Shown one piece after another: positions 11,679 through 22,049 of a stretch of 64,000 nucleotides of DNA. The stretch's first letter is position 1. Every line of letters starts with the position of its first letter. The position numbers and the translations under genes were made by a program. Where the stretch lies: NCBI GenBank assembly GCA_020081605.1, contig JAHREC010000013.1, forward strand, positions 5,642,001 to 5,706,000. The letters are read 5' to 3'. Origin of the DNA: Albifimbria verrucaria (taxonomy: Eukaryota > Ascomycota > Sordariomycetes > Hypocreales > Stachybotryaceae). Below the pieces are notes generated by a model. It was not told the DNA's origin. It did no database searches and saw nothing but the letters and a program-made list of their open reading frames with translations.

Positions 11679-14600
11679 GATGTTTAAGGGATAAAACAGT
11701 AATCGCAGAGGTCGGTTCTGGTATTCACCATGCAGAGGACAGAACGTGGTGATGGTATCAAGTCGAAGGTAGAACAGGAGTTATGTCAGGGGCAGCCAGG
11801 TCCCAGTATGCTCACAAAATGTGTTGCATGTTGCAAACAAGAACAATAGAAAATGAGAAAAAACACAACCGGGGAGGGGAGGCTTGCAAAACAAGAAAGT
11901 TGCATCTCGATCCCGCTCCGACCCTTCCCTTCAAGGACATCGTATCAAGCGAGCACCGAACTGTGCGATATATAGCTTTGCCGAATGTTCGGCTGAGTTT
12001 CGACAAACAGAGACATCACTAACAAGCAAATCCGTACCGCCAGCATTGCAGCGTTAAGGCGTGGCCTGGAGTGGTGTGTCACACGCCACAATGCAGCCTT
12101 CCGTGGGGGACGAGAATAGTCTTGTACGAAAGAAGAGTGATGAGACAGAGCTTCGTCAATAACTCTGACCGGCGACCTGGCGCCTGCTGGCCCATCTCTT
12201 CATGTTGGATTTCAGTTGTAGAGCCGTCGAGTTCCAAGGCTGTTCACTAGATGAAGAAGTAATAAGGATATCTCTCCGAACTGACGTGTCACTTTACGCA
12301 AACACGATCAACCGAAACAACCTGCTTCTGGTTGCTTCCCGTGTCCCTGTGTTTGACATTTTTTCCCTAGAAAAGCAAAGCATGCAACTGGACGGAGATT
12401 GCTGAATGATCTCTGCAAGGATAGCTGCTCAGCTGCGGTAGACTCTGCATGGCCTCGCATGTAGGCCGGTCGATCCCAATGGACCGTCGTACACAGTGTA
12501 TAAACTTGGCATCATTCAAGTGTGTGCCATGCCGTAGGCATGGAACGTGGCCATGCTGCATCGGGCCGGTAAGGACAATCTCCCATTAGGATATGGTCCA
12601 GCAAGTGGTGAGCCAAGAGGATGACTGCAGGTCAAGTATGTAGGACTTTATTGCTATGCGAAGGCTATTCTGTAAGCCTCAGGGAATTATAGATAAAATA
12701 GGTTAAATTAATATATTTATTCTCATTATATGCTTACCTTGTTCGAATAAAATTCTAGCGTTTACCGGCTCTTCTTCTAACGTATCGCTACGTTTATCCA
12801 GGTCGACTGTGCACCAGTCCAGTTTGGCCGAGGAAGCGAGAGTAGGACAAGGATAATCTCAGTCTCTGCCAATGATTTTGAATGACTCGCGAATCCTCAA
12901 GTAAAATACCTGATCATGGCCGAATGGTGTAGCCGTCTTGGGGACTTCATGACCGGCAGCCCGTGCGGCCCGGGTCGCGGACGGAACTCCCGATTCTGTT
13001 TTCCCATGTGGCTTTTGCTACTACCGTTTTGCCTTGCTGGACAGACGTTGGCCACGATTGGACGGCAAGTTCCGGCATCATTAACGTTGACAACAAGGAC
13101 TTGTACCTGTGGCTACCCATATTGGCGGTGATGGAGTATCGGTGAAGGGTGGTGGATTTCAGCCATACACCACACAAGATGGGGCTAGAAGGTCGCGTGC
13201 CAGCCATACAGCCATAAATCGATGCCTATGAGCGCGGTGAAAATCCAGGCACGGGCATCTGCAGACAAGCTAAACATCTTGAGGCTCGAGGCAGCTGTGC
13301 CATGTCAACGACACGTGGTAAAACCACACACTGTAAACAGAAACGGTCATGATGGGTAAGGAAGCGGTAAGAGGCTCTAGTGTCGCCCCTGGGCTTGAGC
13401 CACGAGTTTGAGAACCGTTTGCTCTCACGTTGGCCTGAGGAGGCTGCCGGTATTGTCCAGCTGACGTCTGAAGCCAATATCAGGCAAAGTACGAGCAAAA
13501 GTTCTAACGGAGGGTGGGATTTCGATAGACCCGTCATGAAATCAATGGCCGTTGGAGGCGTAGCAGCACGGACTCAGCGCGATATGAGATTCAGCTACAT
13601 CAGTGACGGCGCGGCCGGTAAGCAGATACCCGCAACGTCCAGCCAAGGCAAGGCCGCGTTTTACAGATGCATGGGTCCAATATATTCAGCCTGGTTGAAC
13701 AAAAGCAAAGCAGTGTCGAGCGGTGATTGGTGCTTTCAGCACAGAGCTGAATCCGGTTCCTCGTGGAACGCAACCTCTCCAGAAGACCTACATGGCTCCA
13801 CACCACTATCGTGGCTTCGAATGCTACTTTAATCGTATCTCCTCGGCTGAGGAAAAACCGATATCGAGGATGACAAGGTGGTGTCGATGAATCGAGAATC
13901 ACAATGCATGGTATGGTAATCTATCGTTTCGCGCACAGAGATTGCCGCCACAAAGGGGAGATTCCTATTCGTCACTGCTGCAACTGAGTTAGGATCCCTG
14001 CAAATCGAGACAAGGCCCTCCATCAAACAGAGCCGACACGTTGGGGGTCTTGGCCAGTTTCCTGAGGCTGCCCCAGCCATCGACATGGGATAGATGGGTC
14101 CCGCTCAGGGCCTCGGTGGCTAATGCAGATATGGCGATGATGAAGCCTCCGATATGCGAGAAGCTTAAGTGAATTAGCCAATTGGGCTGTCTCTTGCTGC
14201 CGTATTCTATTCTAGGATCTGTAAGTTGGTGGTTTCCACAACCCAATAGGATCAAGCATCGGTTGCGGGCCAAGAACTCGATACGAGCTTCGGCAGAAAG
14301 GAGTAGACAAGATAGTAAGGGAAGCCAGGCCGGCTTAACCACCCCATGATGACAGGCTCCTTGGTTGGAAGAAGACACGGGCCGGTGCTGTTGTGTTGCT
14401 GCAGATCCTGTATGCTAATGGCGGAGGAAGATGTGTGTTTAGAAGCAGTAGCTTGTGCTCTAGCTCCCCTAGCTAGCTAGGCATGTAGGTACAGCAAGAT
14501 ACCCACCCCTGTACGTTTCCCACGGGGAGGCCAGAAATTGCTAGTGGTGACTTCCACTCCCAGCACAATTGCTGAGCAAAAGTAGGTACACCCGCGAACC

Positions 14601-14822
14601 TCGGCATTCCACGCGGTCGATCCCCAGTTCAAGCATCCTCGGATCTTCCTCCACTCCATGCATATATGCCAACCACCGCATGGTCAGCAACTGTGTCTCT
14701 CTTCTCCCTTTTGCTCTATCACCCAGCCGATAGACTACTGGACTAGCTGGGCGGCAACATCTCCTCCATACCCTGGTTGACCCATTTCTGTAAGCATCGA
14801 GTAATCAGCCAGACGTTGCACA
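11679..14822. other. 3.1 kb region with no supported gene
   Basis: Includes an AT-rich patch at about 12,640-12,790 and several overlapping open frames of 60-150 codons on both strands between 12,900 and 14,400. None has a recognisable domain, splice chain or family signature. The last 350 bases precede the SDR and contain TAGCTAG/TAGGTA-type motifs common in the intergenic DNA of this window. Confidence 0.45.
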
Positions 14823-15877
14823 ATGTCGGAGCAGGCCAAGCGGCGCATCCAAGCCATTGGCCAACAGCTAAACGCTGGCTCCTCCTCCTCCTCCACTGGC
14901 CTGCCTCCCATTACCAAGGTCGCTGCTGGCTCCAGCTCGCCTCGTGTTCAGGGCAAGGTCGTCATCATCACCGGTAACCAGCCGCTCCCCATCCCCCGTC
15001 CCACGGTATCAAAGCTGACCGACGCAAGGCGCCAACTCCCCTCTGGGCATCGGCAGGGCAACCGCCCATCAGTACGCCGAGAGCGGTGCTCGGGCCATTT
15101 ACCTGTGTGACTTGGATGACACTCACCTGAACTCTCACAAGCAGGAGATCAACGCCGCGTTTCCCAATGTCGAGGTCCACGCACGCCGTCTCGACGCAGC
15201 TGATGAACCCCAGGTGAAGGCTATCGTTGACGATGCGCTACAGCGTTACAGCCGACTTGATGTGTTCTTTGCCAATGCTGGCATCGTGGGCAAGAACACG
15301 CTGTTCACGGACTTCTCAGACACCGAGTTCATGACGGTTCTCAAGGTCAACACTCTGAGGTATGTACACATGAGGCTCTCATTACAGGATTATAAATCAA
15401 TTTGTTAATTCATGTATGTAGTGTCTTTTTGGCTGCCAAGTATGGCGCCCCGCTATGATGAAGACCTCTGCAGAGAAGCCCAACTCCAGTGGCAGCATCA
15501 TCGGCACTGCGTCCGTTGCGGGCATTCGTTCCAATGCTGGCTCCACACCCTACTCGGCATCCAAAGCAGCCGTTGTGTCTCTTGCCCAAACCATCTCATA
15601 CCAGCTCGCAGGCACCGGTGTCCGCGTAAACGCCATCTGCCCTGGTCTTATCGAGACTGGTATGACTGCACCCATGTACGAGGCAGCTCGTGCTCGTGGC
15701 TCGGAGAAGAAGATTGGCCAGCTGAACCCGGCAAAGCGAGGTGGACACGCGGATGAGATAGCACGGGTCGCGCTGTTCCTCGGAAGCGACGAGAGCAGCT
15801 ACGTCAATGGTCAAGCTTGGGCCGTTGATGGTGGTTTGAGTGCAGGCCACCCATATGTGCCTGGCAGGCTTGGCTAA
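14823..15877 (+). CDS. Short-chain dehydrogenase/reductase (classical SDR, FabG-like fold)
   Basis: NAD(P)-dependent oxidoreductase of about 312 residues, probably cytosolic. Exons: 14823-14973, 15029-15359 and 15422-15877. The cofactor motif [10 protein letters not shown] is split by the first intron; NAGIVG follows, and the catalytic tyrosine and lysine are in YSASK near residue 220, with CPGLIETGM and the C-terminal VDGG typical of classical SDRs. An N-terminal extension of about 45 residues precedes the Rossmann fold. The frame breaks at CCCC 15448-15451; one extra C joins the halves immediately before the catalytic region. The substrate cannot be deduced. The gene ends 88 bp from the convergent ORC6 stop. 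Confidence 0.92.
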
Positions 15878-15965
15878 AGTTAGGCTCTAGATGAATCACC
15901 TGCAATCCTTTCGAGCTCTCTAATGTGTTGACAAATTTGCTGCCCGCATGTGAATATCATCACGT

Positions 15966-17171
15966 TCATCCATCCACATCCATAGGTCCATTCTTCGCGA
16001 GCAGGTCGTTTATCCGTGATATGATATTCTCCTTCCAAACGCCGTACTCTGCCTGCCGCTTCTCGCTCAGCAAGTCGTATTTATCTTGGAGCATAGTATC
16101 TGCTCTTATAATCTGCGGGTTCGACGTAGCATCTGTATCGCCTACATCCAGCATGTCATGGTCGCCATTGCCTGACGACTGGACAATGTCATCGATGCCT
16201 TTAAACCAGTCATCTTGTAGCCACTCGCGCTCATTAACCTGCTCCACTGCGTTGTCAAAGTCCTTTGGCATCAAGCTAGCCCATCCAGCCCATGCATCAT
16301 TCCCATTATTAGCTGTAACGGTCAACTCCTCTCGAGCTCGATCCAACAACGCAAGGATGGCTTGGCGTTGAGGGACGTAGGAGTCACGGTTCATTGCTTC
16401 GCCAGATGCCATGGCCACGACCCGCATGGTGACGAAGAAATAGATGGCGGCAAACAGAGCCAACATGTTTTGGGAAGCCCATTCATCTACCTTGGCTCGA
16501 CTACTTGGTAACAGGATCGTCTCCATACCAGCCAGGATTGTAGGGGCCAGCTTCTGATTGTTCGTCTCAGCGCAGATAAACCGAGCCAATGGCTTAACCC
16601 ATGGTGGTAAACTGCGCTTGTTGTTTTCCTCTGATGATTTTCCCGCCGCTTTTGTCGGCGTCTGGGAGTCTCCTTGGATTTCGTACGAAATTGCGCCAGG
16701 CTCTGCTCCTTTGTCGGTGTGCCACGAGAAGGAACTGGCCGCGACTGTGAGAACGGCGAGCTTCCCAAGTCTCTGGCTTTGGAGTTTGGTGTCCGCAGAC
16801 GACCGTTGGTCAATCGGTCGGTAGCGGAAGATGTTGGAATGATGTTGTCGAGATGCGTGTAAAGGCGGGTGTAAATTCGGGGCGGGATAGGAGGTCGCGG
16901 AGCTATGGGTGGGAGATTGAGTGGGATCTTCAACCTGTCGGGGTCCTTATCAGCATAATTATTCGACTGAAGTCAGTAAAACCAACCTTTCACAGGCGAG
17001 ATGAGCGCAAGCGTACAGCCGAGCAACCTCTTCCTCAGCCTTCAAGGTGCTTGCGCGATGCCGCGATTGTGCAAGTAGAGAGGCAGCTAGCTCAACCAAA
17101 GTCGAAGGAAGCTCCGTACCTTGTGTCGGCATCAGCGACAGCAACGCTTGTTCGATTTGTCTGCTGCTCAT
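15966..17171 (-). CDS. ORC6: Origin recognition complex subunit 6
   Basis: Component of the replication-initiation complex that loads MCM at origins. About 384 residues. Exon 1 is 17171-16987 and exon 2 is 16934-15966, with a 52 bp intron. The N-terminal cyclin-like Orc6 fold is visible (helical region with LALERLKIPLNLP-type sequence after the splice), then a basic Pro/Ser/Thr-rich linker with TPxK/SP sites suitable for CDK control, and a second helical domain beginning PPWVKPLARFI. I chose the ATG at 17171, not the upstream in-frame ATG at 17258, because the conserved family N-terminus begins with RQIEQALLSLMP. One frame break, GGG at 16664-16666 (plus strand), separates the two domains; one extra base restores them. 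The name rests on overall pattern, as Orc6 has few invariant motifs. Confidence 0.82.
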
Positions 17172-17976
17172 TTTGGCGGCTTGGAGTGGTTGGATGCTCG
17201 TAGGCAAAGCAAAGTGAGGACGCGAAGAGTAGCGCGTCCGCGGGATGAGTCCAGACACGATATCACGGGACCGGCCCAGATAAGATACGGAAGATGCAGC
17301 ATCTCAGGAACGGCTCAGTGCAAATGAATGCTGAATAATGCCAATTTTACGGAATATGAGACTGCGAGTTCTCCTAATATTATTAATAATTACAATGCAG
17401 CGAACAACGTTAAAATCCAGTGCAAGTATGCATCATATTTCTGGAGTGCTTTGCGCTCAGCTGCCTGGAACATTGAGTTACAAACTAGATCGGCTTTCAA
17501 CAAGAAGGTTGTTCTCTAAAAACTAGAGAGAAAAAACATAGAATTGCTGCATTCATAGAAGAATAATCGTGCTATTTATTCGGATCATGCGTTTAATTTA
17601 TTCGAATAATTCTCGAATATTCGTCGATTTTCATTCTAATTTCTCACGGGTTGCTGTCATCATTGTGCTGGCAAGCAAACCATGAAATGAGGTCAGCAAG
17701 TGAAAAGGGACCCAGGCAAGTCCGGGGACCCTGAAAGTCTCCACTGCTTGCATGGCAACTACGTACTGCCACCCACTGATAACGCTGCTGATAACGGTCG
17801 CGGATGCACACCTACCGTTTAAGCTGTAGCGGCCAGGTCAACATCCAGAACCGCACGACCACCTGTCCACTTGCTCGATTTCTCCTCCTTGTTCCTTGAT
17901 TAACACATTGTCACTTGATGCGCTTTCTTGTTCGTTGATTTCGCATAGTTTCATTCGTCTGTTTGTCAGCATTTCA
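17172..17976. other. Divergent promoter region with AT-rich insert
   Basis: Shared upstream DNA of ORC6 and the EF-hand gene. Roughly 17,330-17,650 is strongly AT-rich and poor in any reading frame, unlike the GC-moderate flanks. It could be an ordinary AT-rich spacer or a mutated repeat relic; no terminal repeats were found. Confidence 0.45.
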
Positions 17977-18698
17977 ATGCGTTCGGAGTTGTTGTTCAGC
18001 GTCTGCCTCGCCGGCTTGACTGCCGCGCATGGCAGCCACTCTCAGAAGATTGTTGTCCCGGATAATGCGGATTGGATGACGAAACATATGGCCGGTATGT
18101 CTTACGAAGCCCCTAGAACCGAATCTTATCTTACAATGTTCTTCTTTAGCCGAACATCATATCGAAAACTGGGACTGGGACTCCTTCTTCATCCTACACG
18201 ACTACAATGCCGACGGGTTTTGGCAAGGCGACGAGATGCAACGGACGTACGGCCTCATGGATCAATCGAACAAGCATAAGACTATGGAGGATAAAACCCG
18301 CGTCCTCAACGAGTTGCTGACGCTGCTGGACCGAAACAAGGACGGCATGGTCAGCCATGACGAGTGGACTGTCTTCAGAAACAGCGGGAGGACACTTCCT
18401 GATCTCAACACGGGTATAGGAATTCATCACGATGATGAAATGGAATACGAGCTAAGTGCGTTTGCGAGGAGAGACAGGGATGTGGAGAGAGAGAGCCTTC
18501 AAGCTAACTGTCATATTAGATCACTGGGAGAAGTACCACGATGAGAACACGAAGCTCGAAGACTTGACGCACCCGGAAGACATCGAACACTTCCGCAAAC
18601 ACGAAGAAATGGAAGCAGAGCAGGAGAGACTGGAGGCGTTAGACAGGATGCCTATTGTTGTGGACAATATCCCCTTTAAGTTCCGCAGGCCGTCGTAA
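17977..18698 (+). CDS. SSP120: EF-hand secretory-pathway protein, Ssp120-like
   Basis: Small soluble calcium-binding protein of 200 residues. Exons: 17977-18094, 18150-18455 and 18520-18698; the frame is intact throughout. A cleavable signal peptide is clear (LLFSVCLAGLTAAHG). Two EF-hand loops follow: DYNADGFWQGDE and DRNKDGMVSHDE, each with Asp/Asn at positions 1, 3 and 5 and an acidic residue at 12. The C-terminal third is highly charged and helical. This layout matches yeast Ssp120 and, more distantly, nucleobindin-type proteins of the ER/Golgi, where Ssp120 partners the cargo receptor Emp47. There is no C-terminal HDEL-type signal. It is one of the few genes here with no homopolymer lesion, and it ends 114 bp from the convergent TRM12 stop. 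Confidence 0.82.
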
Positions 18699-18812
18699 CA
18701 GGTTCAGGTTTATATTTGACGAATGGATGCTGTATATACACGAATAGACTTCACATTATGATATCCTTGTCAAAGACGCGGCGCTACATATCTGGTTCAC
18801 GCATGAATAGAT

Positions 18813-19962
18813 TCAGGTTACGATATCTACATCGAAGACGCAGTGCCACACACCCGGTGCAAACGTCTTCACCAATTCAACGTGACCAGCTGCTGGTTTA
18901 CGGGTCGTATCTTCCGTTGACCTCCACTGGTCAAACAATTCCTGAATGGACTTTTTCCTCGCTTCGATGTCGGCGACACCCACGTTCTCATGCAAATGGA
19001 GGCATGCCTGTGAGCTGTGGCGGGTCATCTCCCATGCCTGCTCCCATACCGGTTGGCTAGTAGGCAGGAATCCGCCGTTGATGTGTCTGATATCCTTTGC
19101 AACATTCGATTCCCATAGTGTTTGAACCCTTGCCAAGGCCTTCTGGTTATCCTCGAGAAATACCACAATGCGCTCCCTCCAGCGAGCAGCTCGTCCATCG
19201 GTCGTTCCAGCTCTGCTCCTTGGACAATTCGTACACTCCAGCGGTTGGCCTTAGCACCCCTACGTAGTCCTTCGACGCTCCAGGGGTTGATTTCCCAGCA
19301 AAGCACCCTCATACCAAGCGATGCGTAACAGAAGACGAAATAGCCGATTCCAGCGTACAGGTCGACCGCCCAACAATCATCTTGTGCGGCTGGCTTCGGT
19401 GCACCAAAACTTAACAGTCTGGCCTTTTCCTTGACATTTCCACGGCTGAACATTGTCCAGCGAGGAGCCCAAGTTTGGTATATCCCATTTTGTTTCGTTG
19501 ATGCCCAGAAAGCGTTTTCAAAGTCTGAAATTGAGGGGCAGTCTGCATCAACATTTGAGGCACCAAAATTCCCGTACAGCATGCGAAGTCCGCTTGGGCT
19601 GCGCAAAACATTCTCCTCCCGTCGCCGGTCTTATGCAGTGGAATGCCTTCATTAATCGCCAGATGAGTCAATTCTCCTTTTCCATTCCCAGAAAGCTCTT
19701 TCAAGATGAGGGACCACAAGGCGTCACGAGCATCTTGGCTGCATTCTTCTAGCAGTGAGATCCAGGGCAAGTTCGTGAAGCTGCCCGTCGGAAGTAAAAC
19801 CAGCGGCTCGTAGACGATGAAGCGCTTCGGTATCGAATTCAACAAATCGGCTATCCGGGCAGGATCAGTATTGTTGGGTGAGTTCACCAGATGCTCTGAG
19901 GCGAGCCATTGTGCTGTGGCATCCCGAATGGGGTTCTTTGGTTGGGATTTGGGCTTTGGCAT
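18813..19962 (-). CDS. TRM12: tRNA wybutosine-synthesizing protein 2 (aminocarboxypropyltransferase)
   Basis: Transfers the 3-amino-3-carboxypropyl group from S-adenosylmethionine to 4-demethylwyosine-37 of tRNA-Phe, the second stage of wybutosine synthesis; cytosolic. About 383 residues in one exon. Diagnostic sequence: LVLLPTGSF, RSPSGLRMLYG, the AdoMet-binding VDLYAGIGYF, and WEINPWSVEGLRRGA, which separates Trm12/TYW2 from Trm5. Two one-base losses break it into three frames: CCC at 19618-19620 and CCC at 19175-19177 (plus strand). Adding one base at each restores IVVFLEDNQ and the conserved C-terminus. It is transcribed in the same direction as SIT4, 301 bp downstream of the SIT4 stop. 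Confidence 0.92.
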
Positions 19963-20263
19963 GGTTCAACCAGACTTTACAACGCCAAAATCAGTCGAAA
20001 TACTCGTATGCCTGTGGCAGATGAAATGGTCGCGGTAGTTTCGTGGAGACGCGGTTCTCACATGTGAATCATGGCAAGTTAATGTTCGTGTGGATCACAA
20101 TTTTGGAAAAGCTGATTAAGTCTTGTAGCATAGGAGGCTAATTCAACGACGAGACGACCTCGCACTCATAATTCCGTTGACATTCATTCCAAGTCATGGG
20201 TATCTCGACCCTATGCTATTCTACATGCGATAACAATAACCCTATACCTTAAATGCACTCCCA

Positions 20264-21597
20264 TCACAAGAAATAGTCGCTTGGCCCCTCCTGCTTGCCG
20301 GCACGTGCCTCTGATCGTCGGGCACGGCTGAGAAGATACTAAATCTCGGGGTCAAGTCCTTATCGACAGACATGATAGACGCAACGTTGCCGCAGCGGTA
20401 GCAGTAGTTGGGCGCTGACCAGACAGTAACAACCGAGTTCTCTGGGAAATGGTACTTTGGCTCATGTTAGCACGGGGTTCCGCCCAACGCGGCTGGGCAA
20501 GGCACTCACTTTGTATCCTTCGTTAACCAGCTGATGCGCTCGAGCTATTAACTTCAGACCGTTGACGTGGTTGAACTCGGTCGCAACCTTGTCGCCAAAG
20601 AGCCATCCTGCGCCACGAGGGCTGATAGCCCACGTTTCGACATCCTCAGGATCTGACCACACAAGATCACAGAATGCACCCTCATGAGGAATCTCCTGCG
20701 CGCGGGCTACGACACGGATTTGGTCGATGGTACGGATCTCAGGGCTCAACCCTCCGTGCACACAAAGAACCTCTCCATCGACGATGGCAGCGAGGACCAG
20801 GAAGTCAAAGACGTGGCAGCAGGCCTTCCACACGGAGGCGTTGCCGTACTTTTGCTGGCATTCTTCGTAGAAACCATACACCTGGGTGATCTGCCGAGAC
20901 TCGTGGTTTCCGCGGACAAGGACAATACGGTCAGGATATCTGGAAGGCCGTAAGCAATGAGGATGGATATTAGATGAGAGAAACATACTTGGCTTTAAGA
21001 CACATCAATAGCGTGAATGTCTCGAGACTGAAGTAACCTCTGTCGACAAAGTCGCCCAGGAAAATGAATCGGGTATCCGCGCTCTGGGAAGATGGCACGG
21101 CCTGGGAGGCGGCAGATTCAGCTGGAGCTTCAGCATCCTCTTCAGTATCAGTCACCGCTGCGGTCGCATTGTCCACCGGGGACTTGATCTTCTTCCTCAG
21201 CTTGGGGTTTGTGATCTCGGTCGGGGCTCGATATCTTCGGATGTGATTACGGTCGTGGCCGTCTTGGGGGCCTGAACGTTGGTTTCGCCAGGCATGCCAC
21301 CAGAGACCCTGAACAACTCTAAGAGGTCGTAGAATTGACCATGGATGTCGCCGCACACGGTTACGGGAGTGCAAACAGGCTGGATATTAGACTCTGCGGC
21401 GGCTGTCAGTGCCGCGAAACCAGGCCGAGGGTGAAGTGAGCCTTACCCTCCATCAAGATCTCCTTGACCTTCTCGCAAAGCTCCTTCATGGCCCTCTCGG
21501 GCAGGTAGTGGCATTGCTTGGCCTCTTCCAACCATTCATCGAGCCCAGCATTTGGGCTGAGGTTCGCAGGCCCCGGTCGAGGTATAGTGACCGCCAT
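20264..21597 (-). CDS. SIT4: Ser/Thr protein phosphatase PP6-type catalytic subunit (Sit4)
   Basis: Catalytic subunit of the PP2A-like phosphatase acting in G1 progression, TOR signalling and trafficking. About 392 residues. Exons on the minus strand: 21597-21447, 21393-20989, 20939-20510 and 20454-20264. The metal and catalytic motifs GDIHGQ, GDFVDRG, RGNHES and HGGLSPE are all present, and [17 protein letters not shown] plus [10 protein letters not shown] match PP6/Sit4 better than PP4 or PPG1. The tail ends YFL, the usual substrate of carboxyl-methylation. About 65 extra residues, rich in Ala/Ser/Glu, sit between GDIHG and GDFVDRG. Two frame breaks: GGGG at 21223-21226 (inside the insert) and CCCC at 20285-20288 (six codons before the stop). 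The start is the second of two in-frame ATGs, giving a normal family N-terminus. Confidence 0.92.
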
Positions 21598-22049
21598 GGT
21601 GATGGCATGCCCCGTTGTCGCAGAAGAGGCGGAAGACGACGTACAGTGGGGGTTACCGCAGTCCAGCTTCAATGGTTACGGACAAGATGGTTTGCGTGTG
21701 ACGGAGGGTGGAGGGGTGCAGGGCCCGCCTCACATTCGGGGTGGACGTACCGGCTTACCGTGCACCACACCGCGCCTATTGAGCACTCGTTGTTTGGCTG
21801 TGATGAGTAAGGGCGGCCCGTTTAGGAAAGAATTACTCCAGTTACACCCGCGAGGTGGCTGCAAAGCCGACCACGTGACGCACCTCCATGAGCTGATGAC
21901 ATAAGCTCCCATCAATCTCATTGTGACCAAACAGTCCAATGGTGGGGCTCCTACTCACGATCCCTTCGAGCACTATCTCACCACCTTGAGAACAACGAAA
22001 CTCATAATAGTTGCGCTTTCGCCAGCTCATTCACGCTCCAGCATGTGCA
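21598..22049. promoter_or_regulatory. Divergent promoter of SIT4 and UPF3
   Basis: A 452 bp spacer lies between two genes facing away from each other, so it must hold both promoters. I see no TATA box or known operator that I can assign with confidence. Confidence 0.5.

Noticed and set aside
12963..13145. 60-codon plus frame ending in a hydrophobic segment
   Set aside because: Short, no conserved neighbour exon, overlapping frames on both strands of equal quality.
13226..13832. A 103-codon minus frame with a signal-like hydrophobic start and an overlapping 150-codon plus frame
   Set aside because: They lie antisense to each other, neither has a family signature, and the flanks offer no splice chain. 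The hydrophobic start alone is not enough.
13989..14378. 129-codon minus frame
   Set aside because: No recognisable domain, atypical composition, no supporting splice sites.
8533..15877. Secondary-metabolite cluster formed by the GRE2-like reductase and the SDR
   Set aside because: The two oxidoreductases are 5 kb apart with an unrelated membrane protein between them, and there is no backbone synthase, P450 or pathway regulator nearby.
20264..21597. Assignment of the phosphatase as PPG1 or PP4 (Pph3)
   Set aside because: First considered because of the DYFL-like end, but the central and C-terminal core ([23 protein letters not shown]) fits PP6/Sit4 better.
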